A stretch of 6,710 nt of DNA from NCBI GenBank assembly GCA_937881145.1, contig CALGFL010000245.1:1-6710 (forward strand), written 5' to 3'. Position numbers and translations under genes: made by a program. The DNA comes from an uncultured Bordetella sp. GTDB taxonomy: Bacteria > Pseudomonadota > Gammaproteobacteria > Burkholderiales > Burkholderiaceae_B. This document shows, in pieces, positions 1-5,742 of the stretch (position 1 is the stretch's first letter; every line of letters begins with the position of its first letter). The notes below the pieces were generated by a model. It ran no database searches, was not told the DNA's origin, and worked only from the letters and a program-made list of their open reading frames with translations.

Positions 1-2
1 GG

Positions 3-563
3 TCGTCGGGCAACATCAGCGCCCGCCTGCCCGACGGCTGGCTCATCACACCTACCGACGCCTGCCTGGGCATGCTCGACCCGGCGCGCCTGGCAAAAGT
101 GGCAGGCGACGGCACGCAGGTATCGGGCGACCGCGCCTCCAAAACGCTGGCCCTGCATCGCGGCATCTATGCCAATAACGCCGCGGTGCGCGCCGTGGTG
201 CATACGCACTCGACCCATCTGGTGGCGCTCAGGCCGGCGGGCGTCTGGAAGCCCGAAGACGTGGTGCCGCCCATCACGCCCTATTACGTGATGAAGGTCG
301 GCCACGTACCGCTCATCCCATACGACCGCCCCGGCGCGCCCGCGGTGGCCGAGCAGGTGGCCGACCTGGCCGGCAAGGTGCGCGGCGTGCTGCTCGAACG
401 ATTGGGTCCGGTGGTATGGCACGAATCGGTTTCCAGCGCGGCCTTCGCGCTGGAAGAGCTGGAAGAAACCGCCAAACTGTGGCTGATGCTGCGCGACAAG
501 ACGACGCCCCTGAGCGCCGCCGCCATCGACGACTTGCGGCAGGCCTTCAAGGCCCGCTGGTAG
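3..563 (+). CDS. otnC: 3-oxo-tetronate 4-phosphate decarboxylase, class II aldolase family (5' end outside window)
   Basis: The reading frame is open from the left edge, and 186 residues are visible. Roughly 25-30 N-terminal residues should be missing compared with the usual ~210 aa. The fragment begins with SSGNISARLPDGWLITPT, the phosphate-binding start of class II (FucA/AraD-type) aldolases. It continues through GDRASK (fragment residues 43-48), the metal-binding His pair in VVHTHSTH (residues 67-72) and the C-terminal helix with ALEELEETAKL. This last segment and the ITPYYVMKVGHVPLIPY stretch resemble E. coli YgbL/OtnC more than fuculose aldolase. The family enzyme decarboxylates 3-oxo-tetronate 4-phosphate to dihydroxyacetone phosphate in the cytoplasm. 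The otnI and denD genes that follow support this role. Two expected active-site positions look altered: Thr where FucA/YgbL have the catalytic-type Glu (codon 144-146), and Leu where the third metal-ligand His of the NHGP motif should be (codon 402-404). The family call is firm; the substrate is inferred from context. Confidence 0.85.
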   Translation, partial: SSGNISARLPDGWLITPTDACLGMLDPARLAKVAGDGTQVSGDRASKTLALHRGIYANNAAVRAVVHTHSTHLVALRPAGVWKPEDVVPPITPYYVMKVGHVPLIPYDRPGAPAVAEQVADLAGKVRGVLLERLGPVVWHESVSSAAFALEELEETAKLWLMLRDKTTPLSAAAIDDLRQAFKARW

Positions 564-603
564 CCACGACCCGGCATCGACACGGAACACGCCATTGATT
601 TTT

Positions 604-608
604 GGGAG
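604..608 (+). promoter_or_regulatory. Ribosome binding site of otnI
   Basis: GGGAG lies 6 nt before the ATG at 615. It supports that start over the earlier alternative start codon at 602, which belongs to a different frame. The 51-bp gap after otnC shows no clear promoter or terminator, so otnC and otnI are probably cotranscribed. Confidence 0.6.
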
Positions 609-614
609 CCGCAC

Positions 615-1403
615 ATGAGCTTGAAATTTGCCGCCAACCTGAGCTTTCTCTATCAGGACCTGCCTTTTCTCGACCGCATCGCCGCCGCCGCGCGCGATGG
701 CTTCGAAGGCGTCGAATATCTCTTTCCCTACGACTTTCCCGCGCGCGAAATCAAACAGCGCTTGAACGACGCGGGCATTGCGCAAGCCCTCTTCAACGCG
801 CCCGCGGGCGATTGGGCCAAAGGCGAGCGCGGCACCTCATCGCTGCCCGGGCGCACCGAGGAATTCCGCACCGGTGTCCTGAAGGCATTGGACTACGCCG
901 GCGAGCTGGGCAACACCCGCGTGCACGTCATGGCCGGCCTGCTGCCGGCGCAGGCCGATCAGGCCGCACGCCTGGATCTCTACCAGACCAACGTGGCCTG
1001 GGCTGCGCAACAGGCCGCCGCGCGCGGCATCACCATCGTGCTCGAACCGATCAACCAGCGCGACATGCCGGGCTATCTGCTCAGCTACCAGCAGGACGCC
1101 CTGGCCATCATCGACGCCATCGGCGCAAGCAATTTGCAGGTGCAGTTCGACTGCTATCACTGCCAGATCACGGAAGGCGACATCGCCATGAAATTGCGCG
1201 CGATGTTCGAGCTCATCGGGCACGTACAGATCGCCAGCGTGCCCAGCCGCAACGAACCCGACGGCCAGGAGCTCAGCTATCCCTATATCTTTCAGGTGCT
1301 GGACGAACTGGGCTACGCCGGCTGGGTCGGTTGCGAATACAAGCCGCGCGCCGGCACCAGCGCCGGGCTGGGCTGGCTGCACGCCTATCGGAGGCAGGCA
1401 TGA
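615..1403 (+). CDS. otnI: 2-oxo-tetronate isomerase (hydroxypyruvate isomerase family)
   Basis: This 262-aa protein is a complete TIM-barrel sugar isomerase of the Hyi/xylose isomerase-like family, at the usual family length (~260). It is predicted to convert 2-oxo-tetronate to 3-oxo-tetronate, linking the dehydrogenase and the kinase of the erythronate/threonate pathway. Features in order are FAANLSFLY at the N-terminus, the [12 protein letters not shown] strand (31-42), [14 protein letters not shown] (60-73), HVMAGLLPA (104-112), EPIN with catalytic Glu144, FDCYH with Asp179, [15 protein letters not shown] (202-216) and GCEYKPR with catalytic Glu241. Glu144, Asp179, Gln205 and Glu241 are the expected metal-site and acid-base set. 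The segment [10 protein letters not shown] followed by the GCEYKPR...GLGW ending resembles E. coli YgbM (OtnI) more than glyoxylate-pathway Hyi, and the neighbours agree. The stop codon overlaps the denD start by four bases (ATGA, 1400-1403), indicating translational coupling. Hydroxypyruvate isomerase is the alternative reading. Confidence 0.88.
   Translation: MSLKFAANLSFLYQDLPFLDRIAAAARDGFEGVEYLFPYDFPAREIKQRLNDAGIAQALFNAPAGDWAKGERGTSSLPGRTEEFRTGVLKALDYAGELGNTRVHVMAGLLPAQADQAARLDLYQTNVAWAAQQAAARGITIVLEPINQRDMPGYLLSYQQDALAIIDAIGASNLQVQFDCYHCQITEGDIAMKLRAMFELIGHVQIASVPSRNEPDGQELSYPYIFQVLDELGYAGWVGCEYKPRAGTSAGLGWLHAYRRQA
1390..1394 (+). promoter_or_regulatory. Ribosome binding site of denD
   Basis: GGAGG lies inside the last codons of otnI, 5 nt before the ATG at 1400. 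It identifies 1400 as the denD start, although the same frame stays open far upstream through otnI. Confidence 0.75.
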
Positions 1404-2365
1404 CCAACAAGGTATTGATCACCGGCGGCGCCGGCTTTCTGGGCAAGAAGCTGGCCAGCAGGCTGCTCGAGCGCGGCCAGCTCAACGGCCGCGCCATCGA
1501 CAAACTGGTACTGCTCGACATGGTGGCTCCGGCCGACTTGCACGACCCGAGAATCGAAACCCTCGTCGGCGACATCGCCGACCCGGCCTTGCTGCAACGC
1601 GCCATCGACCGCGATACGCGGTCGGTATTCCATCTGGCCGCCGTGGTCAGCGGCGCGGCCGAGGCCGACTTCGACCTGGGCATGCGCATCAACCTGGACG
1701 CCTCGCGCCATCTGCTGGAACGCTGCCGCGCGCTGGGCCACGTGCCGCGCGTCATCTTCACGAGTTCGGTGGCGGCCTTCGGCGGCAAACTGCCGGCGGT
1801 GATCCCCGACGATTTCGCGACGATGCCCATGAGCTCCTACGGTGCGCAAAAGGTCATGGGCGAACTCATGGTCGGCGATTACAGCCGCAAGGGTTTCATC
1901 GACGGCCGCACGCTGCGCATGCCCACCATCAGCGTGCGCCCGGGCAAGCCCAATGCGGCGGCGTCGAGTTTTGCCAGCGGCATGATCCGCGAACCCTTGA
2001 ACGGCGAGGCCGCGGTAGCGCCGGTATCGCCCGAGACGCGCATGTGGCTCATGTCGCCGCGCCTGGCGATCGAGAACCTGATCCACGGCCATGACATCGA
2101 CGCCGCCGCGATCGGTTTTCCGCGCAGCATCAGCCTGCCGGGGCTATCGGTGTCGGTGCAGGACATGTTGTCGGCGCTGCGCACCGTGGCCGGCGACGCG
2201 GTGGCCGATCGGGTGCGCTGGGAACCCGACGATGCGATCAAGCGCATCGTCGAATCCTGGCCCGGCGCGTTCGCGGCCACGCGGGCCAAGGCCTTGGGGT
2301 TCAAGGCGGATGCGAATTTCGCGGATGTGATCCGGGCTTATCTGGCGGATGAGTTGGGGAGCTGA
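1400..2365 (+). CDS. denD: D-erythronate dehydrogenase, extended SDR family
   Basis: This 321-aa protein has the layout of an extended short-chain dehydrogenase (NAD-dependent epimerase/dehydratase family). A Rossmann nucleotide-binding motif TGGAGFLG spans residues 8-15. Asp40 at the end of the second strand (LVLLD) favours NAD over NADP. GDIAD (58-61) and FHLAAVVSG (78-85) follow. The catalytic set is Ser122/Ser123 in [10 protein letters not shown], with Tyr147 and Lys151 in SSYGAQK. It is predicted to oxidise D-erythronate to 2-oxo-D-tetronate with NAD+. The DenD role described in Cupriavidus necator matches both this family and its company with otnC and otnI. The start is set by the GGAGG at 1390 and the ATGA overlap with otnI. 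The frame continues open upstream across otnI only because of high GC content. Substrate stereochemistry is inferred from context; a related sugar-acid dehydrogenase is possible. Confidence 0.85.
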   Translation: MTNKVLITGGAGFLGKKLASRLLERGQLNGRAIDKLVLLDMVAPADLHDPRIETLVGDIADPALLQRAIDRDTRSVFHLAAVVSGAAEADFDLGMRINLDASRHLLERCRALGHVPRVIFTSSVAAFGGKLPAVIPDDFATMPMSSYGAQKVMGELMVGDYSRKGFIDGRTLRMPTISVRPGKPNAAASSFASGMIREPLNGEAAVAPVSPETRMWLMSPRLAIENLIHGHDIDAAAIGFPRSISLPGLSVSVQDMLSALRTVAGDAVADRVRWEPDDAIKRIVESWPGAFAATRAKALGFKADANFADVIRAYLADELGS

Positions 2366-2390
2366 ATTTTGGTTCTTGATTTGCGCTGAA

Positions 2391-2427
2391 TTCTTGAACC
2401 GCACGCCTGCCGACGGCGGTTCAAGAA
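2391..2427. terminator. Hairpin between convergent genes, probable bidirectional terminator
   Basis: TTCTTGAACCGC (2391-2402) and GCGGTTCAAGAA (2416-2427) form a perfect 12-bp stem around a 13-nt loop. It sits between the denD stop (2365) and the nitroreductase stop (2435), where a shared terminator is expected. No long T-run follows on either strand, so efficiency as an intrinsic terminator is uncertain; it might work mainly as a 3'-end stabilising stem-loop. A short direct repeat, GCTGAATT, occurs at 2361-2368 (overlapping the denD stop) and again at 2385-2392. Confidence 0.6.
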
Positions 2428-2434
2428 CACAAGC

Positions 2435-3259
2435 TCAACGCAGTTCAAACCCCAAATTCGCCAACGCTTCGCGCAAGCGATCACGCCCGCTGAGCGACTC
2501 CGGCCCGCGCACGCGCCAGGTCGCCAACTGCGACCAGGACCGCGACTTGCGATGCTGGCTTTCGTTGAACGCATCCATGCGCGCGTCGTAGTCCTTGATT
2601 TGCGCGGCCTCGTCGCTTGCGTCGTAGCGCTCGAAATGCAGCACCGACGCTTGCGGCAGGCGCGGCTTGACGCCGGTCTGCTCCGACGGGTCGGGATAGC
2701 CCACGCACATGCCGAACAAAACCGTGCAACCCTTGGGCAGGCCCAACAACTGCGCCACGGCTTCGGGATGGTTGCGCATGCCGCCGATATAGACCAGCCC
2801 AAGGCCGTAGGACTCCAGCGCCACGGCGGCGTTCTGCGCGGCCAGGGCCGCGTCCACCACGCCCACCGTATGCATCTCCAGATAATCCATGGCCAGGGCG
2901 GGCGTATTCAGCGCATCGCCCAGCCGGCGCAGGCGCGACAGATCCACGATCCAGGCCAGGAACAGCGGCGCATCCACCACGTGCTGCTGCCCGCCGGCCA
3001 GTTCGCCCAGCTTGGCCAGCGTGGCGCGATCGCGCACGGCGACCACGCTCCACGCCTGCAGGTTGGACGAAGTCGAGGCCGACTGCGCGGCGGCTATCGC
3101 CACCCGCAGGATTTCATCGCTCACCGGCTTGTCGGCGTAGGCGCGCACCGAGCGGTGCTCGAGCAACCGTGCCGAAATGTCGTTGAGCGGACCGGGCAGC
3201 GCGTCGCTGCCATAGCGCGCCCGCAGGGCCTGCTCCGCGCAGGACTGAAAAGACGTCAT
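2435..3259 (-). CDS. NfsA/Frp-type FMN-dependent nitroreductase (NADPH oxidoreductase)
   Basis: This 274-aa protein belongs to the oxygen-insensitive nitroreductase family that uses FMN and NAD(P)H to reduce nitro-compounds, quinones or flavins in the cytoplasm. The FMN phosphate-contacting HRSVRAY occurs at residues 35-41. SASTSSNLQAWSVVAV (60-75) is the second flavin-binding stretch. ALESYGLGLVYIGGMRNHPEAVAQLLGLP (147-175) and LFGMCVGYPD (181-190) form the core typical of NfsA. KPRLP (198-202) matches the NfsA KPR-x-P segment. The end (DYDARMDAFNESQHRKS...TW..., then LGFELR) follows the YDxxLxxYxxxR layout of NfsA C-termini. It is longer than E. coli NfsA (~240 aa), mostly through an N-terminal extension of about 25 residues. 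The start is supported by GAGGTG (3265-3270 on the minus strand), 5 nt upstream. It stands alone, convergent with denD and divergent from the response regulator. The physiological substrate cannot be told. Confidence 0.85.
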   Translation of the reverse strand: MTSFQSCAEQALRARYGSDALPGPLNDISARLLEHRSVRAYADKPVSDEILRVAIAAAQSASTSSNLQAWSVVAVRDRATLAKLGELAGGQQHVVDAPLFLAWIVDLSRLRRLGDALNTPALAMDYLEMHTVGVVDAALAAQNAAVALESYGLGLVYIGGMRNHPEAVAQLLGLPKGCTVLFGMCVGYPDPSEQTGVKPRLPQASVLHFERYDASDEAAQIKDYDARMDAFNESQHRKSRSWSQLATWRVRGPESLSGRDRLREALANLGFELR

Positions 3260-3318
3260 CGAATCACCTCGAGTGCAAGGATTCCGAGCACGAATACACC
3301 CGGATTCCTTCTAAAAAA

Positions 3319-3347
3319 ATTGCAAACCTTGACATAAAAAATGTCAG
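3319..3347 (-). promoter_or_regulatory. Putative sigma70-type promoter of the nitroreductase gene
   Basis: Read on the minus strand, CTGACA (3347-3342) matches the -35 consensus at 5 of 6 positions. It is followed after exactly 17 bp by TGCAAT (3324-3319), which matches -10 at 4 of 6. Transcription would start near 3312, giving a leader of about 50 nt. Both boxes lie within or at the edge of the palindrome at 3321-3359. The call rests on consensus matching by eye only. Confidence 0.35.
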
Positions 3348-3359
3348 CCAGGGTTTGCA
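3321..3359. repeat. Interrupted double palindrome, possible operator
   Basis: The outer arms TGCAAACC (3321-3328) and GGTTTGCA (3352-3359) are perfect 8-bp inverted repeats. Inside them, TGACAT (3330-3335) and ATGTCA (3341-3346) are perfect 6-bp inverted repeats around AAAAA. The arms are separated by one base on the left and five on the right, so the dyad is slightly asymmetric. Because it covers the predicted nitroreductase promoter, a repressor or activator binding site is the simplest reading. No regulator gene is in the window, and I cannot name the binding protein. Confidence 0.5.
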
Positions 3360-3487
3360 TACTACCGTCAATGAAGCTCAGGCTTCCCAAAAACCCCAGT
3401 CTTGAGAGATGATACTAATTTGCAAAAAGTGTTAATAAACACGAATAGAATGGAATCGATGTCACAGAAGATAGCCATCGCTGTCCT

Positions 3488-3492
3488 AGGAG
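3488..3492 (+). promoter_or_regulatory. Ribosome binding site of the response regulator
   Basis: AGGAG lies 7 nt before the ATG at 3500 and fixes that start. An ATG at 3493 is in another frame and too close to the site. Confidence 0.65.
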
Positions 3493-3499
3493 ATGCTGC

Positions 3500-5704
3500 A
3501 TGGCATACACCGATGATGCCCTGATCCCGTTCGCCGACGACGAGTTGGCGGAGTCGGGACAGGCCTCGTCAGCCACCGTTTGGCAGGTGCTGATTGTCGA
3601 CGACGAGCCCGACGTGCACGCCGCGTCCAAGCTCGCGCTCAAAGGCATCCAGGTAGAGGGCCGCAGCATCGCCTTCAGCCACGCCCACACGGCGGCGCAA
3701 GCCATGGAGTTGCTGGCTCAGCCCAACGATTTTGCCGTGGCCTTCATCGACGTGGTCATGGAAAGCGACGACGCCGGCCTGCAACTGGTGCGCCAGATCC
3801 GCGAAGCGCTGGACAACCAGGCGCTGCGCATCATCCTGCGCACCGGCCAGCCCGGCTACGCTCCGGAAATCGACACCATCCGGCAATACGACATCAACGA
3901 CTACCGCACCAAATCCGAGTTGACGCAGGTGCGGTTGTTCACCTGCCTGACGATGGCGGTGCGCTCCTATGCGCAGATACGGCAACTGGAAGCCGGCCGG
4001 CGCGGCCTGGAACAGATCCTCGCGGCATCGGCCGAACTGGGCAAGCCGGTAGGCCTGAAGAAATTCGCCGCCGGCATCGTCACCCAGCTCTGCGCCCTGC
4101 TCAACGTGGAAGCCCAGTGCCTGGTATGCGCCGCCATGAACCCGACCGACCAGACGCCTTATGTCCTGGCCGCCGCCGGCGCCTACGGCGCCTGGATCGG
4201 CCTGCCGCTGGACGAGATTCCCGAACCCCGGGTCAGGAAGAACCTGCATCAGACGCTGCACGAGCGCCAGCATTTGCTGAAAGACGGCGCCAGCCTGTAC
4301 TTCCAGGGCTATAACGAGCAGGCCCTGGCCGCTTTCGTCGATGTGCAAAGACCGCTGCAGGCGCTGGAAAAAGAGCTGCTCGAAGTCTTCTGCAGCAATA
4401 TCTCCGTGGCGTTCGAGAATCTGCAGCTTTATCTGAACATCAACGACCTGGCCTATAACGACACGCTGGTGCATCTGCCCAACCGCAATGCGCTGGTGCA
4501 AGCCATCGACGCGCGTCTGGCCCGGGAAGGCACCGTCGCACTGCTCGACCTGGACAGTTTCGCCGACATCAACAGCATCCTGGACGACAGCTTCGGCGAT
4601 GCCGTGCTGCAATCGGTCGCGCACAAGCTGCGCGCGGCCTTTCCCGCGGAAACCCTGGTCGCGCGGCTGGGCAGCGACCTGTTCGGTCTGTACGGCCCGG
4701 CGCAACAAGTCACGCCGGAAAAAATCGCCGCCGTGTTCGACGAGCCCTTTGCCGTGGACGCGAACGAGCCGCTGCGCCTGTCGGCCACCACCGGCCTCGT
4801 GCGCCTGCAATCGAGCATGCAGACCGGGCTCATCGTTCTCAAGAGCGCGAGCGCCGCGCTCAAGGAAGCCAAGCGCTTCCAGCGCGGCAAGTCGCTCTAT
4901 TTCGAGGCCAACCAGGCCGACGCGGCGCGCGACCGCATCCGCATGCTCAACCGCCTGCGCACGTCGTTCTCGGAAGAGCGACTGTTCCTGCACTATCAGC
5001 CCTTCATCAATCTGCAGGACGGGCGCGTCGTGGGCGCCGAGAGCCTGCTGCGCTGGAAGAGCACCGAAGGCCAGTTCATTTCGCCGGAACTGTTCATCCC
5101 CATCGCCGAGCAATCGGGCTTGATGATCCCCATGGGCGAATGGGTGGCCCGCACCGCGATGAAATGGCGCGCCAGCCTGCACGGGCAGGTGGACGACGAC
5201 TTTCGCGTGGCGATCAACGTGTCGCGCACCCAGTTCGCCGAGCCGGATTTCGCGCAGAAATTCCTCGATCTCCTGGATGAGGTGGGCCTGCAAGGATCGC
5301 AGGTCGAAATCGAACTGACCGAATCGGTCGCCATCGAAAACCTCGAAGACCTGGCGGTCAAGCTAGAGGTCCTGCGCGGGCGCGGCATCCGGGTGGCGAT
5401 GGACGATTTCGGCACGGGCTATTCGTCGCTGAGCGTGATCCAGCGCCTGCGGCTCGATCAGCTGAAGATCGACCGCGGCTTCGTCAGCGGCGGCGGCGGG
5501 GAGTCTTTCGAGATCGCGCGCACCATCATCACCATGGCAGATCACCTTGCCATGACGACCATTGCCGAGGGCATCGAAACCCAGACTCAATGCGATGCAT
5601 TGCTGGCCGCGGGCTGCCAGGAAGGCCAAGGGTATCTGTTCTCGCGCCCCTTGGGCGAAACGGAGTTTCTCAAGTGGCTGCAAGACCGGAGAAACTCCCG
5701 CTAA
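3500..5704 (+). CDS. Response regulator with DUF3369-like region, degenerate GGDEF and intact EAL domain (c-di-GMP phosphodiesterase)
   Basis: This 734-aa soluble protein has no membrane segment. Residues ~28-155 are a receiver domain, with acidic Asp35/Asp36 in LIVDDEPDVH, phosphoacceptor Asp84 in AFIDVVM, Thr115 in ILRTGQPGY and Lys138 in DYRTKSEL. Residues ~155-315 match the GAF-like DUF3369 region that commonly follows such receivers. Residues ~315-470 are a GGDEF-like domain: the opening NDTLVHLPNRNAL is kept, but the signature reads GSDLF (391-395) and no RxxD inhibitory site precedes it, so cyclase activity is unlikely. Residues ~480-728 are an EAL domain whose catalytic residues appear complete: YQP, ESLLRW with Glu514, NVS with Asn573, ELTES with Glu605 and Glu608, DDFGTGYSS with Asp635/Asp636, LKIDRGFV with Lys656, AEGIET with Glu690, and QGYLFSRPL with Gln710. 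It should hydrolyse c-di-GMP to pGpG under control of phosphorylation. No cognate kinase gene is in the window. A secreted binding protein follows after 38 bp. Confidence 0.9.
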   Translation: MAYTDDALIPFADDELAESGQASSATVWQVLIVDDEPDVHAASKLALKGIQVEGRSIAFSHAHTAAQAMELLAQPNDFAVAFIDVVMESDDAGLQLVRQIREALDNQALRIILRTGQPGYAPEIDTIRQYDINDYRTKSELTQVRLFTCLTMAVRSYAQIRQLEAGRRGLEQILAASAELGKPVGLKKFAAGIVTQLCALLNVEAQCLVCAAMNPTDQTPYVLAAAGAYGAWIGLPLDEIPEPRVRKNLHQTLHERQHLLKDGASLYFQGYNEQALAAFVDVQRPLQALEKELLEVFCSNISVAFENLQLYLNINDLAYNDTLVHLPNRNALVQAIDARLAREGTVALLDLDSFADINSILDDSFGDAVLQSVAHKLRAAFPAETLVARLGSDLFGLYGPAQQVTPEKIAAVFDEPFAVDANEPLRLSATTGLVRLQSSMQTGLIVLKSASAALKEAKRFQRGKSLYFEANQADAARDRIRMLNRLRTSFSEERLFLHYQPFINLQDGRVVGAESLLRWKSTEGQFISPELFIPIAEQSGLMIPMGEWVARTAMKWRASLHGQVDDDFRVAINVSRTQFAEPDFAQKFLDLLDEVGLQGSQVEIELTESVAIENLEDLAVKLEVLRGRGIRVAMDDFGTGYSSLSVIQRLRLDQLKIDRGFVSGGGGESFEIARTIITMADHLAMTTIAEGIETQTQCDALLAAGCQEGQGYLFSRPLGETEFLKWLQDRRNSR

Positions 5705-5730
5705 CCCGAACCCGTCTTGCCCGAGCACGC

Positions 5731-5736
5731 AGGGGA
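5731..5736 (+). promoter_or_regulatory. Ribosome binding site of the periplasmic binding protein
   Basis: AGGGGA lies 6 nt before the ATG at 5743. The 38-bp gap after the response regulator stop shows no terminator, which supports cotranscription. Confidence 0.65.
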
Positions 5737-5742
5737 ATCGCC

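Larger units (their letters stand above)
3260..3499. other. AT-rich divergent intergenic region
   Basis: This 240-bp gap separates the nitroreductase (minus) from the response regulator (plus) and should hold both promoters. Its centre (about 3310-3460) is clearly more AT-rich than the surrounding coding DNA. It holds an A7 run at 3313-3319, the interrupted palindrome at 3321-3359, a small inverted repeat GAAGC-TCAG-GCTTC at 3373-3386, and another, GTGTT-AATA-AACAC, at 3429-3442. TAGAAT at 3446-3451 resembles a -10 box for the response regulator, but no good -35 sits 16-18 bp upstream (TTGCAA at 3420 is 20 bp away). I see no convincing small gene here. Confidence 0.5.

Noticed and set aside
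602..1399. The denD frame stays open upstream across all of otnI, suggesting a 587-aa fusion protein.
   Set aside because: The upstream part is arginine-rich, low-complexity shadow sequence out of frame with the clear OtnI protein. The GGAGG site and ATGA overlap place the denD start at 1400.
3329..3357. TTGACA at 3329-3334 as the -35 box of a plus-strand promoter for the response regulator.
   Set aside because: The hexamer at the correct 17-bp spacing is GGTTTG, far from a -10 consensus, and the nearby spacings are no better. TTGACA here is better explained as part of the palindrome.
3373..3386. GAAGC-TCAG-GCTTC as a terminator.
   Set aside because: The stem is only 5 bp and no T-run follows, and no gene ends just upstream on either strand.
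3569..5293. A 574-codon open frame on the minus strand, antisense to the phosphodiesterase gene.
   Set aside because: It is a codon-position shadow of a GC-rich gene. It resembles no family and is rich in His, Gln and Arg, and the plus-strand protein has complete domains.
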